Source: Luzula sylvatica (taxonomy: Eukaryota > Streptophyta > Magnoliopsida > Poales > Juncaceae). From it: a DNA stretch of 64,000 bases. Position numbers and translations under genes: made by a program. Below the pieces are notes generated by a model. That model was not told the origin of the DNA. It was given only the letters and a program-made list of their open reading frames with translations, and did no database searches. Location of the stretch: contig OX326957.1 in assembly GCA_946800325.1 (NCBI GenBank), forward strand, positions 63,013,070 through 63,077,069, in the 5' to 3' direction. How positions within the stretch are numbered: the stretch's first letter is position 1; each line of letters begins with the position of its first letter. Shown here one piece after another: positions 46,191 to 58,737 of this stretch.

Positions 46191-47456
46191 AGATAATGAG
46201 AATAAACGAAGAAACTTCGGTGGTCATGCATCAATTGATTTCAATGAGACTTGGACTCACAATCTTATTTTGATTTTTTGTGTTTCGTGCCCAATTAACT
46301 AGTTTATGAGTCCATTGGTAGGTCCAGAGATATTAAAAGGGACCAGTAAAGTTTTTCATTATAATATACTATCTAAAATAGAAATAGGTTTTAGGGTTTA
46401 TTAAAAATAAAATAAAATCTTAAAGGGGTCAAACAAATTGGAAACGAGCTACCTATATGAGTTTTATTTTTTTCTCTGCAAGAACATTAAAAAACAAAGA
46501 AAAATGCATTAGAAGGATATTTATGCACACAAAAAAAATCAAGAGGATTGAAATTAAAGGACCATGAAACAAGAAGGAAGGGCTACGATACAAATGCACT
46601 TTGTTTTATGTTTCTGCAGAGAAAGTGAGGATGATGGATGGAGAGGAGATAGGGGGAAGAGTACCTTTTTTTGTTATAAAATAGCAGTACAAATGCCTCC
46701 ACTGCCCACTTCAAAATTGCTCCCAACAAGTTAAGCATACCAGCATGTGGAGAGAAGTTTACTTATCGTGTGGGTGTGGGTGTGATGTCATAACGCACAC
46801 TGCAAATTGCAATCGATCTGATCTTCCATTCATTCATTCATTCCTGCATGCTCCTTTCTTAGTGCTTTCATGGCTGGAAGAATCTTGGTTGAGATTTATG
46901 ATGAGACATGACCACTGCACAGAAAACAGTGAGAGAAGAGAAATATGGCAATACAAAAGCAAAAATCCACATGTTACCATTCTTAATTACATTCAAAACT
47001 CCATGTTTCGAATAATAAATACACAAACGCTACCATAATTAATTAATTAATTTCCAATCCAAACCACTACTAGTTTAAAGTTCAACCAACTAAGGAAGAA
47101 AAAAGAAAAAATAACCATGAATGCGCATTCTCCTTTCCTTCCAATCCCCAAAGAAATAGGGTTATCATCTCCATGCATGTTACCGGCAAGAAATGGCATG
47201 GGCAATCTAATCCTCTAATCCATCTTTTTAACACACTATAACCAAGATCATCATGTTAAACCTAGACAGTAAACAAACACACCAACTTGAAGCTAACTTT
47301 AGTAAAAAAAAGATGCTTCAAAAATACCTACATATTTAATAGAGAAAACCAAAAGGACAATGAAACTCAAAACTAAGGGAATTTAAATGACACGTGAAGG
47401 TGAAAGGAAACTCCATGTATACGTGATGTTAGTTTATATCATTTTCTTTGTCTGCA
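46191..47456. other. 3' flank of the Dof gene
   Basis: No convincing coding sequence. It presumably includes the Dof 3' untranslated region next to the stop codon at 47457. Open frames here have no recognisable domains. Confidence 0.5.
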
Positions 47457-48968
47457 CTACCATGAAGCACCACCACCATTTGCACCATCTCCGGTCTCAC
47501 CTCCAGTCGCTCCTCCACCACCCATCATTGCATTCCAAAAGAACCCTTGTTCTTTGTTACCATTCTCATATTCACTCACACGACCTCCATTTAAAGGTTT
47601 TGAGTCGTTAAAAGGAAACAATAACCTGCTTCCTGAACCACTCTCTTGCACGGTTTGCATCCCTCCATAACCACTTCCAACTCCACTCGTGTTAACTCCA
47701 CTTCCACTACCAATCGTGGCATCCAGAGAGAATCCGAGTGTAGATGGAACCCTAAAATCGTACCCAGTTGTATACTCTGGCATTTGTACCGGTATGTAAC
47801 CGGTTGGAAACCCTCCTGGTCCAATTGTACCGCCACTCCTCAACAGTTCCATAGCAGACATTGCACCAACTGTACCGGTGTTAGTGCTAGTCACTGTGTT
47901 TGTATGACAAACAGTACTACTCTCCAAACTCGGAAAACTAAAATCGGGTACCATAGTACTGTGAGGAAAAGCCAAGTTAAGATCATGCGCTTCGTGTACA
48001 AGTTTCCTTCCATGATTTGATATTCCTGACGAGGAAGACACTGTGGACGTAATAGAGGACGCATTATTAGCAGTTGCGTGATTTAATGTACCACTGCTTG
48101 TATTTGCTATACCAGTAGAAGAAGACGAGGGTCTCTTGTTCTTTCTTGAACCACCCCCGACCGGTACGTTTCTGAGGGACCCACCTTCAGTCCAGTACCG
48201 CCTACAAGTCTTGCAGAAGTATCTTGGCTGTGTGAGGCTGTAGTTGTTGTAATAACAAAATTTGGTGTTTGTGGAGTTGCACCGAGGGCAATTTAGGGCT
48301 TTTTCTTTTTGTGGCCTTGCTCTCCTCTCCATTAATGGAGGCCTTGCCTGTGTAGTGATTGTGTTTCCGGAAATTGCACCAACCATTTCCTCCATGGGCT
48401 TCACTAGCCCAATCTCCTGAAAGAGAAAACATCAAACAATGATTCATTAGGGTTATTAGAGATTAGAATTACACAGAATTGAGTGAGTTTTTATTAGGAT
48501 AAATATCTTCTGATTTGATTTGTAGAGGATTAGAAGAAAGGGTGGGTATATTTATAGGATCTAAATGATCAAAAGGAAACAAATAGGAAAAATACAAGAA
48601 GAAAACATCAAAGTGGAGAAAAGGGAATTTAAGTGGAGAAAAAAGTAGATAAAAGAGAATGAAAGAGAGGCCGCACAAAATTGAACTCATTGTTGTTTTG
48701 TTATTTTGTACTGCATCTGAAATATGTGGTTCTATGTTTGCACCTTTTGATGCCCCTTCTTCTAAAAAGAAGAGAAAGGAGAGAGAGAAGATAAAAAGGA
48801 GGAAAAGAAAGTAAAGGCAAAGATGAAAAAGAAAAGAAAAGATGGAAAGGAAGAAAGAAAGTGGTCTGGTGCTTTCAAGGTTTAAAGGAGATCGACTATG
48901 TGACAGAAATTAAAGGCTTAAAGCCAAGGAAAGGGAGGAGAAAGAGATAAATAGCCAAGCCAAGATTT

Positions 48969-49003
<35 letters not shown>

Positions 49004-49184
49004 TAGATCTAAGAAAGACTCTGAACCTATGCTTAGCCATGGAAACATATACACATGATCCAAAAAACCCGAAGATCTTCTTAAAATTAATAAATCAAAG
49101 ACACAAAACACAAGAAAATTCATATAATCTGTACTGGATCGTTCTTGTAGATTTATTTACCTGAGGCCAGTGGGTCGTATCCAT
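47457..49184 (-). CDS. Dof zinc-finger transcription factor (two exons)
   Basis: Exon 1 is 49161-49184 (MDTTHWPQ), followed by a GTAAAT donor; exon 2 is 47457-48416, preceded by a TTTCAG acceptor and starting [11 protein letters not shown]. The product is 327 residues. The Dof domain (about residues 45-100) has the four zinc-binding cysteines in [16 protein letters not shown] and CKTCRRYW, and the basic end [14 protein letters not shown] that also serves nuclear import. After it come a Ser-rich linker and a Gly/Ser/Asn-rich C-terminus ending GGGASW, typical of an activation or interaction region. Dof proteins bind AAAG-containing promoters in the nucleus. The intron after codon 8 and the MDTxxWPQ start are shared by a known Dof subgroup, but I cannot assign an orthologue. 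There are no lesions, and the gene lies between retroelements. Confidence 0.96.
48417..49160 (-). other. Dof intron
   Basis: 744-bp intron with GT-AG ends. It contains a CT microsatellite (48972-49000) and A/G-rich sequence. Its lower end is T-rich before the acceptor. Confidence 0.88.
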
Positions 49185-50604
49185 GCAAATATTTTGGGGA
49201 TTTTGCGTGGTTTAAAAGTTAGACGGAGGAGAAGAAAGGAGAAAAAAACAAAGAGAGATAAACGGAGGAGAAGAAGTTAGCTCTGCTAAGCAAGAAAAGA
49301 ATGTCTTGTATGCTTCTGGTTTGAGTGGAATTGTGATATCATATTGCCTCTCTCTCTCTCTTCGCCCCTTGAGTTTCTCTCTCCGCATGAGAGAAAAGAC
49401 AGTGGAAATTAAGAATTAATTTTTTCATTCCTAATTCTTCTTATTTTATTAGATAAATATTTCTTATAGGTAAGGCCTTTGTCTGTAGCTGTTTGGACAT
49501 GTAGCTATTTTAAATCTTTCATTTTTTTCAACAAAATATGAGTCAAGCCAGGTTTTGAAGGTCTTCCGAGTGTCATTGGTGGAGTCAGTTTTAAAAAACT
49601 AACCCTGGTAATCCCAAAAGTATCACCAAAATAACAATGAAAAATTTATTTTATGTCCTCGTAAAAGTCATAAACTTCGTAACTAGTCAATGTTTTAAAT
49701 ATAGGTGATATAGACCGGTATGTCAGTTTTATATCGTTATTCGGTCATTTATTGTTACGATTGAGTAAATCGGTCGATCCATATGGATCGATATGAATCA
49801 GTTCGAATAGGTTTGGATTTGGATAACAATTTATTTATAAATATATTTTATTTATTTATTTATTTATTTAGTAGTTGGTTGGTGGGGCACTTATATATGG
49901 TGCTAATGCACCGAATTTGCGAAGAATGACAACGCGGATTCTTTTTTGACAATTAGTTCATCCGGATGTGAGCGAATCTAGAGTACATTTGAAGAGTATG
50001 AGCTATACAATTTGAACTTTCATATTTATATCTTTAAAATTTATTATATCTAAAATAAATCTCTTTTGTTTTTGGTTGGCGCTAGATTCATACAAAAAAA
50101 AATTGGAGTCCGAACGATTAAGTCAATAATTTATGTTCAATTCAATTCCACGTTGTTTAACAAGAAAAAGAAAGAGATCGAGATGAGAGAAGATGTGCTT
50201 CTTGTTTCACACGGTACAAACAACACATCTCAACATTGGTTAGTTTGCGGGGTTGATGAGAATTATAACACGATTAATGTCGATACAAGAGATGCTGATA
50301 ATGAAAAGTTCGATTTGAGTGAATCGGGTGAAGAGATGGATGCTGATGAAATCTATTTTGATCCATACGAGATTTGACATTCATTGGGATGCATCCGCAT
50401 CTACATCGATAGTTGATGAGCAAGATTTCGTGATTTAATTTACTGTTTTATTAATGAATTTTATGTTATAATTTTTGATGTATTTTTAACTTAACTTGTA
50501 ATTTGTTTTGTATTGTTGAATTTTGAATGTTAATCATGTAGAATTTGAATTAATTTTTAAAAATTTCGTATAAATAAATGTTACAAAAAATTATTTAATA
50601 TAAT
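49185..50604. other. Dof upstream region and intergenic DNA
   Basis: 49185-49400 is purine-rich on the plus strand (pyrimidine-rich on the gene strand), as in a 5' untranslated region, with CTCTCT runs. I cannot name a TATA box with confidence. 49845-49875 is a TTTA repeat. A 103-codon open frame on the plus strand (50066-50377) is acidic at its C-terminus (DADNEKFDLSESGEEMDADEI) and has no recognised domain. Confidence 0.5.
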
Positions 50605-51505
50605 TGTTGTCCTGAAATGGCCTGGAGGGGGGTGAATAGGCTTATACGAGGAAATTCTAAACTACATTAAAATTATGTAACTATTTAAAGATGTAAATAT
50701 ATGGTCACTTTTAATCTTGTCCCTTTTAGAATATATGTTGTGGTAATTAACAAAAGTACTTGATAATAAATAATTACGATTAAAATAGTGAATACATAAA
50801 TAAGAAGAAATCCGACAGGAAAAAAAAAGAATGATCAAGAAACCCGGTAAAAGAAATAAAGAAATATAATATATAAAAAGTACGAGTACATGAAATTAAA
50901 TATCGCACTTGGTGCACAATAATCCTAGTTACGAATGGATACGTACCTTACGGATGACTCAAGCAACTATAAATGCGGCAGTTTAGATTCACACGTAAAT
51001 TCAATGGGAGTGCGAGAAAATCTCAAGTTCCTCAAAAGAAAAAGAAAAGAAAACCCGAATAATTGAAATAAACTGATGATAACGGAGTTCGATCATAACG
51101 ATATCTACGTCTCTGGAGAATAGCCTCGTCGTCACAAAAGAGCGTGACGAAGCTCTTATAATAGTTCTTATTACAATAAGGACTAACAATGGCGTAGAGC
51201 CTAATTTACATAACAAACTAACTCTGCAAAACAGCGAATATATCAACTATCCAAGCAACCACACGATCTCTCAAGAATGCTCTCTAGAGTCTCGATTAAT
51301 GTCACTCTCAAAGAATATTGAAATTTGGACTAAGCCTAAAAATGAAATTCTCAAAATATACTCACAAAAATGATGGATATGGTTTCTCTCAAAAATTGAG
51401 AAGAGGAAATCATGAATATTTTTTCTTGAATTCTTATGTATTAACATCACTGATGAAGGAAATTTATATAGCATACCACAGTTACATGCACATCTACGTA
51501 CATAT
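50605..51505 (-). repeat. possible Sirevirus-type LTR remnant
   Basis: On the minus strand the sequence ends with GCCTATTCACCCCCCTCC and a terminus CAGGACAACA, the kind of LTR end seen at 4936-4964. The other end is not found; element B is inserted at 51505. Weak evidence. Confidence 0.35.
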
Positions 51506-52521
51506 TGATGGGGAATATCCCCGACCCCGGGCCCGCGCAGCGGAATGAAGGCCCGGTCCTATTCCCCGATTCCCGAGATCACGCCATGACTTCGAGGGTA
51601 CGATGCAATAGAAGGATAGATTCATACATGTGCAAAATTGATTGCACTCGAAGGGTTGATCGCTGCCTTCTGTCTTCTGTCACGTTGGTGACAATCCGCG
51701 CGTCCCACACCACGCGTATTCCACCGTTCGTTGACTTCGCCGATTCGCTTGATTTCGTCTCCGAAACAATCTACTCGTCCGAATCGATCACAACCGTGAG
51801 AGCCTCAGATGTTGCTCCTCTACGTGTATCCACCTTGATTCGTAAGACGCCGGTCGCGAGTACAACTGCCTAGACGATGTACGGCGAACTTGCTCGATCG
51901 AATTGATTCTCTATCTCTCGAGAAACTCTTTTCTCGATTTCTCTCTCTTCGCACCTTTTCACTTTGAGAAAGATCAAATCTGAATTCTCTTTCTTTTGTG
52001 TCTTTGGCAGAATGAATTGCTCAATTACTTACTTTGGATGAGAGAGAAAGTATCATATTTATGTCAAATAGGATTAGGATTAGCCAAGAGACATGTATAT
52101 CCAATATACACCCTTTCACACAGAAAAGTGCATGAACCTGTTCAGTGTTCTGTCCAGACGAAATTGATAAATTTCTCTGACAGAACATCAACCAACATGC
52201 AAGTTGTAGATAATCTTATTATCTACATAACCCAATTTGTCCCATCCCAATTGGAGTTCGTATGCAAAAGTTATGACTATTTTACTAACTGTATGTCATA
52301 CTGTTGCACCCTTTCGGTATTTCACATAAACGACACTTATACTTCGTTCATATGAAATATATTTCTACATGAAGGTTATAAATAATCTCATTATCTATCT
52401 AACCCAATTTGAACCATTCAAATCGGATTTTCCCACGGAAAGTTATGGCTACAAATGTACGCTTACATTCGTTCATCCTTGTGTACACTTTTACGGTTGA
52501 TCCGAAACTGTATTTCATTCA
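51506..52521 (-). repeat. 3' LTR of element B
   Basis: Minus-strand start TGAATGAAATACAG, end CCCCATCA. The GC-rich terminus (51510-51600) resembles 5100-5164. Unlike the LTRs of element A, it has no obvious palindromic words. Confidence 0.94.
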
Positions 52522-53680
52522 GTCTCCCACTCAATTTCAGATCTACCTAAAAGGTACTCATGCATATCCAATATGCACGATTTTAGAGAATATAGGTCGC
52601 GTATCAAATACCAAGCTATGCACATCCTATGTGCCAATTTTATGATCAAGCCCGACTTAGTACGACTCGTTGTGTGACCATGTAGGTTCGATTAACGATG
52701 GCAGTAGGTTGTTTCCAATGCCTACAATCTCATGAGCGGGATCTAGTCACTCCATCATAGCTACCCATGTTAAACGAATAATGATTGTGATCATCGTGCC
52801 TATCTCGAATAGCTGTTATTAGTTCTCTTGTTTGCGATATCCGTTAATCAAAAGGCATGGTGATAGTCATCCTTATAATTTGATTAACAACACTTATTCC
52901 CCGATTCCGAGTTGAGTTAACAAATTTCAATCGATATTAACCGTTAATATCATTGACTGCGGCCGCAGATTTCGTTAATCGACTCATCGAGCGGCGCCTA
53001 AGAGATATCTCTTCCTTTCGGAATAAACAATTCCTATCTTGGAGACTCACATTGAATTCCGTGTTTCGAACAATACCCAATGATGACCCTTTTAACTCCC
53101 TGTTACGGTGAGCGTAAGATCATATCAAAGCATTGTGTTACGCACGTAACACAATCAATGATCTCCTCAAGTTTGAAGAACCTAATACCCTACTCGTCGC
53201 GAGTTCATCCATAATGACTAAACCATGTCATGATCTCGCGGCTTCGGTCATATCCAATATATGTCACCTAGCATATATCTACGTTCCCGATTCGACAAAC
53301 ACCTTTGTCCCATGATTAGCAAAACATAATCATCTCCTCGGCTAACGTACTAGTGTACGCGTTCAGTCTATTATCTGATAATAGAAATGCTTCTCTCTTA
53401 AGCAAGCTGATCCGCGACTAGGGATGTTTAGAAATGACACTTTAAGTGTGACGGTTTCGCTGCACATGGTCCTCAACCATGTCGACGTCCACACAAGTTC
53501 AAATCAAGGTTCATGTAATCATATTACACAACCCCGCACACAGTTTTCATATAAGATAGATGCAAAAATGAAAAATTCTCAAATTCTCAAATTGCATTAC
53601 TATAAGATAAGTTTGGGGTGATACAACGTTTACTAATCTATTAGACTAATCTCGTCCTACGAAACTATCGTTTTAGATAA
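52522..53680 (-). other. 3' untranslated region of element B
   Basis: Begins after the RNase H stop and ends with the polypurine tract GAGTGGGAGAC (52532-52522, minus strand). About 1.1 kb, non-coding, and partly conserved in element A. Confidence 0.82.
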
Positions 53681-55306
53681 CTAACTACTCTCTTCCTCCT
53701 CTAGGTATCTCAAACCTATAGCTTTCGTATGATAATCGTGCTTAGCTTGCGAGAGTGGCTTAGTAAACGGGTCCGCAACATTCCTGTCAGTATCAATCTT
53801 TTCAATGATCACATCCTTCCTTTGCAAAATCTCACGGATCAAGTGAAATTTTCTGAGTATGTGTTTGGAGCGGTGATGTGCTCTCGGTTCCTTGGACTGT
53901 GCTATTGCTCCATTATTGTCGCAATACACAACTACAGGTTCCGAGATACTCGGGACTACACCAAGTTCGATCACAAACTTCTTGATCCATACCGCCTCCT
54001 TTGCAGCTTCGGAAGCCGCAATATACTCCGATTCAGTTGTAGAGTCTGCTATCGTGGGTTGTTTGGAACTCTTCCAAACTACCGCTCCACCATTTAGACA
54101 AAACACGTATCCGCTTTGTGATCGAAAGTCATCGACACATGTTTGGAAACTGGCGTCGGTATATCCATTGATGACCAACCCGGATGTCTTTCCACCATAA
54201 ATTAGAAATTGATCCTTAGTTCTTCGTAAGTACTTAAGGATGTTCTTTACCGCGATCCAATGCATATCCCCCGGATTAGATTGGTAACGCGAAACGACGC
54301 TCAATGCATACGACACATCGGGGCGCGTACATATCATGGCATACATAATTGATCCAACCGCGGAAGCGTATGGAACAATACTCATCGCATTTTTATCTTC
54401 GCTCGATGTCGGACATTGAGCTTTAGAATACGATATGCCACTCGACATTGGAAGAAGTCATTTCTTCGAATTTTGCATTGAAAACCGTTTCAACACTTTG
54501 TCGATGTACGTGCTTTGACTCAAGCCGAGTAACTTCTTGGATCTATCTCTATAAATCCTCACGCCTAATATATAAGCGGCCTCGCCCAAATCTTTCATAG
54601 CGAAACGAGTATTTAAATACTTCTTAACATCCGTAAGCATCGGAATGTCGTTTCCTATTATCAAGATGTCGTCTACATATAGTACAAGAAATATTACACG
54701 GCTCCCACTAACCTTCTTGTATACACAAGGTTCTTCTACGTTTTTCACGAAATTATATTCTCGTATAACTTCATCGAAACGTATGTTCCAACTCCGAGAA
54801 GCTTGCTTCAATCCATAAATGGATCGTTGCAACTTGCACACTTTATCCGGACTCTTTGAATCGACAAAACCCTCGGGTTGTGTCATGCACACATCCTCCT
54901 CTAAGTTCCCGTTAAGGAATGCGGTTTTGACATCCATTTGCCAAATCTCGTAGTGATAATACGCAGAGATAGCAAGTAAGATCCGTATGGATTTAAGCAT
55001 TGCTACGGGTGAAAACGTTTCTTCATAGTCTACACCATGAATTTGTTTGAAACATTTCGCCACAAGCCGTGCTTTATAAGTGTTTACATTCCCATCCATG
55101 TCGGTCTTCTTCTTGAAGACCCATTTACATCCCACTGGTTTAACCCCGGGAGATGGATCAATCAAGTTCCAAACTTGATTATCGTACATGGATTGAATTT
55201 CGGATTTCATGGCAGTTTGCCACTTATCGGAATCCTCGCTTTTCATAGCCTCGCGATAAGATGTCGGTTCATCATCTATGAATTCGACTTCATCGTCATT
55301 TCCCAC
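53681..55306 (-). pseudogene. element B RT and RNase H
   Basis: RT in 55306-54458: VKPVGCKWVFKKKT, QMDVKTAFLNG (catalytic Asp), YGLKQASRSWN, VLYVDDILIIGND (YVDD). A TGA after QNSKK (about 54460) interrupts the connection; element A has Gly there. The frame goes on at 54448 with SKAQCPTSSEDKN, VPYASAVGSIMYAMICTRPDV, GYTDASFQTCVDDF, SSKQPTIADSTTESEYIAAS, YCDNNGAIAQ and NVADPFTKPLS. All catalytic residues of RT and RNase H are present. One stop codon is the only visible lesion in this part. Confidence 0.93.
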
Positions 55307-55318
55307 GATAAAACCATA

Positions 55319-56839
55319 TCATACAGGCTCTTGACGAATCCTACCCGATCTACGAATTGCGCATTGTGCACTTGACTCCGGATCCTCAACATTTGAGGAA
55401 ATCGGATCAACGTTCATCGGTACAACGTTCGTTTGCGGGTCTCGAATTTCTTCGAGATCTATTTCAGCCCCATTCACTCGCCTAGAGATAAAATCCTCCT
55501 CAAGGAAGACTCCTCTTCGAGCTACGAAAACTTTATTTTCGATTGGAAGATAGAAATAATATCCTTTTGTTTCCTTAGGATACCCGACAAATAAACATTT
55601 TTCAGATTTGGGTTCAAGCTTATCCGAAATCAATTTTCGAACATATGCTTCACAACCCCAAATCTTAACAAAAGACAACTTTGGAGATTTTCCAAACCAC
55701 ATCTCATATGGCGTCTTTTGTACCGATTTAGAAGGTATGCGGTTCAATAAGAAATCCGCTGTCTCTAGGGCATATCCCCAAAATGATTTTGGAAGGAATG
55801 TTTAACTCATCATGGATCGAACCATGTCCAACAAGGTCCGATTCCTCCTCTCGGACACGCCATTCCATTGTGGCGTTCCTGCTGGAGTCCATTGTGGAAC
55901 TATTCCACAATCTTTTAGATGATCTTCAGACTCATAGCTCAAATATTCGCCACCTCGATCCGATCGAATGGCTTTAATTTTCTTGCCAAGCTGATTTTCA
56001 ACTTCGTTTTGAAACTCTTTGAACTTTTCAAAGGTCTCCGCTTTAGTATGCATCAAATAGATATATCCATATCTACTATGATCGTCCGTAAACGTAACAA
56101 AGTATCGATAGCCTCCTCTTGTCTCGATGCTCATCGGTCCACACACATCGGAATGTATGAGTTCCAATAGATCGTTGGACCGCTCTCCGACCTTGGAGAA
56201 TAGTGCCTTTGTCATCTTGCCAAGCAAACAAGATTCGCAATTCCCAAATGAATCAAATTCAAATGAGTCTAGTATTCCATCTTTATGAAGTCTAGCAATG
56301 CGTTTCTCATTCACGTGACCGAGACGACAATGCCAAAAGAAAGTCCGATTATCAACTTTAGGTTTAATCCTTTTCGCATTAACGTTATACATGGACTCAT
56401 TATTTCCGTGATCGAAATTCAACACATAAAGACCATTTTCTAACAGAACATTTCCATTGATAATAGAATCCTTACATATCGAAAACTCATTATTCCTAAT
56501 AACGAATTCATAACCATCATTGGCTAGTTTCGACACACTTATTATGTTCTTACATAATGTTGGTACATAATAACAACTATTTAGTACTAATATAAGTCCA
56601 CTAGGCAAAGTCAAATTAACTATTCCTACGGCAAACGCAGCAACTCTTGCTCCATTCCCGACGCGTAGATCGACTTCACCCTTTTCCAACCTACGACTAT
56701 TTTGTAGAACCTGCATATTTCGACAAATATGAGTCCCACATCCAGTATCCAATACCCAATTAGTCATAGTTGAAATATTAACTTCAATAACGTTAATACC
56801 TGAGAGGTCGGTTGCTGAAACCGCCTTGCCCTTCTTCAC
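55319..56839 (-). pseudogene. element B protease-integrase
   Basis: Protease: NWVLDTGCGTHICRN. Zinc site: FWHCRLGHVNEKR ... CESCLLGKM. Integrase: LIHSDVCGPM, RSDRGGEYLS and GTPQWNGVSERRN, with the catalytic Asp-Asp-Glu present. A TAA follows MVRSMMS at about 55802 (Gln in element A). The C-terminal part continues at 55747 with NRIPSKSVQKTPYE, WGCEAYVRKL and CLFVGYPKETKGYYFY. A TGA (about 55319) ends it where element A has Arg. Both stops fit C-to-T changes. Confidence 0.93.
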
Positions 56840-57654
56840 CTCCTCGAGGTAAGACTTGAAATCGCGCTTCCAATGTCCAGCCTTGTGACAATGGTAGCAT
56901 GTCTCATCCTTGGATTTCTCCTTTCCCTTTTTTTATTCGGCTTCGAACGTTTCTTAGCCGAACTACCCTTGGACTTTGATCTCTTACGATCCTTATTCTG
57001 AATTGTGAGAACATTTCCGGCAACTCTTGCCCTGTTCTCTCCGGACGACTTTAACGTCTCCGATTCAAAATTCTTGAGCATTCCGTGAAGCTCAGGGATC
57101 GTCTTATCCATCGAATGCATGTGATAGTTAGTCACGAACGGAGAAAACATTGGAGGAAGTGCACACAAGATCAAATCTTGTTGCATAATCTTCGACAATT
57201 TCTCTCCTAGACTCTCTAGACGGTCTATGAGAGCTTGCACCTTCAAAACATGAGTGCTCACCGAAGACCCCGAAGACATCTTGCAGTTTACCAACTCTTT
57301 GAGCGTACTGAACCGTTCAATACGCTCTTGCTCTTGGAACATTTCCTTGAGCACAACGTTTATCGAGTATGCATCCGAGTCCTCAAACTGTTTTTGAAGA
57401 CTAGCATCCATACATGCTAACATGAGGCACGTAACATCATTTCAGTCCTTCATAAGTTTCTCAAACGTGGCCTTTTCATCGGCCGTAGCATCGGGGCCCG
57501 GTTCTACTATTTTCGTATCCAATACGTGACTCTTGCCATCTTGCCTGAGAACTATTCTCAGGTTTCGATGCCAGTCTAAGTAGTTCCGACCCGCTAGCTT
57601 TTCCTTTTCTAATACCGATCTAATCGATAAGGTGTTGGTGTTACTAGAAGACAT
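56836..57654 (-). pseudogene. element B gag
   Basis: Start at 57654 (MSSSNTNTLSIRSVLEKEKLAG), conserved YLDWHRNLRIVLRQ. A TGA near 57441 (Ser in element A) breaks it. 57423-56836 carries ERIERFSTLKELV and DLILCALPPMFSPFVTNYHMH. A frameshift at a T7 run (plus strand 56938-56944) puts the zinc knuckle (GHWKRDF-type) out of frame with the capsid part. It would encode the particle protein. Confidence 0.9.
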
Positions 57655-58723
57655 GTTCTACAAATGAATTTAAAGATTGATTACTAACGTTGCGTACTTA
57701 TCTTATAGGCTTATATGATGATTATATGATAGTGCTATTTTATCGAATCGATAACCCTCATACCGATACGGGACTCCAAGTCCATAACACTCAAGACCCA
57801 TATTTTACGATCCTCCCATAAGTGACTATGGCCGACAAATGAGATCTCGATATTTTAGGTAGGATTAAATCCAATCGTATCCAATACGACTCTTGTTCCT
57901 TTATAGAATTTCGGTGACGAATCGTATCCAATACAATTCATGTTCCGTGTGTGCATTCTATCTATGCCCCGAACTCCAATCGGATTGGCTTGGACGGTTA
58001 AGTCACAACCATATCCAACGTATCGTTCAATCGAACTACTCACGTGCCCGACTATGGCCTGAAACCACGCACTATGTCATATCAATCTTGATGGTTGTGG
58101 ATATGGAAGACATTTCCATGACTTAAATATTATGAGGGATCATGCCATTGCATGTTTCTAAATTCGTGACATAATCATATTATATCACTATCACAAGATT
58201 TTCGATATGCATATGATTTTATTTGGGAGTCTAATTATTCTAAATAATTATCTAATTATATGATATTATGATTGATGCCGATCAAATCGATATAAAGAAC
58301 TCAAAATTCCGAGTTTCGTAGCCAAAGTTATCGCGAAAACAAAAACAGCATTCTTCCAACCAGGGGGCAGTTCGTTCAGACGGGCAGTTCGTTCGAACGA
58401 ACCTAAACCCGTCTTTTAAGGCCCCCGGTCGCATCCCCGCAGCCCCGGTTCGTTCGGAACGAACTGGCCCCTGGGGACGCAGAAAACCCTATTTTTTTGC
58501 CGTTTTTCGCCTGTTTTCGAAGCGATCAATCATGAAACCATTTCACGATCATTCCTAGATACTCTCAATCAACTTTTGATCGATCTCTAACGAATTCCAC
58601 TTGTGATTTTAACGGAATTTGACATTCTTTATATGTAACATCATGCAAACGGGTACGAACTTTGATAACCCGTGCGTATATCGAATATACGACTATGATT
58701 CGACCCTCGAATCGATGGCGATC
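57655..58723 (-). other. leader of element B
   Basis: Non-coding region between primer site and gag. It holds a perfect 16-bp TCGA-core palindrome and degraded forms at 58366-58460, and the block 58080-57720 shared with the leader of element A. Confidence 0.75.
58366..58465. promoter_or_regulatory. palindromic words in the leader of element B
   Basis: AGTTCGTTCGAACGAACC (perfect core palindrome near 58387-58402) plus mismatched copies AGTTCGTTCAGACGGGC and GGTTCGTTCGGAACGAACT. They lie in the transcribed leader rather than the LTR. Confidence 0.65.
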
Positions 58724-58735
58724 GCTCTGATACCA
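58724..58735 (-). other. primer-binding site of element B
   Basis: TGGTATCAGAGC on the minus strand, two bases from the LTR. Confidence 0.92.
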
Positions 58736-58737
58736 CT

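Noticed and set aside
46745..47038. 97-codon plus-strand frame downstream of the Dof gene
   Set aside because: No recognisable domain, composition like surrounding intergenic DNA, and it lies in the probable 3' flank of a gene on the other strand.
51505..51873. 122-codon plus-strand frame repeated as the tail of the 58619-59104 frame
   Set aside because: It is antisense to the transcribing strand within both LTRs of element B, and the duplication is that of the LTR itself.
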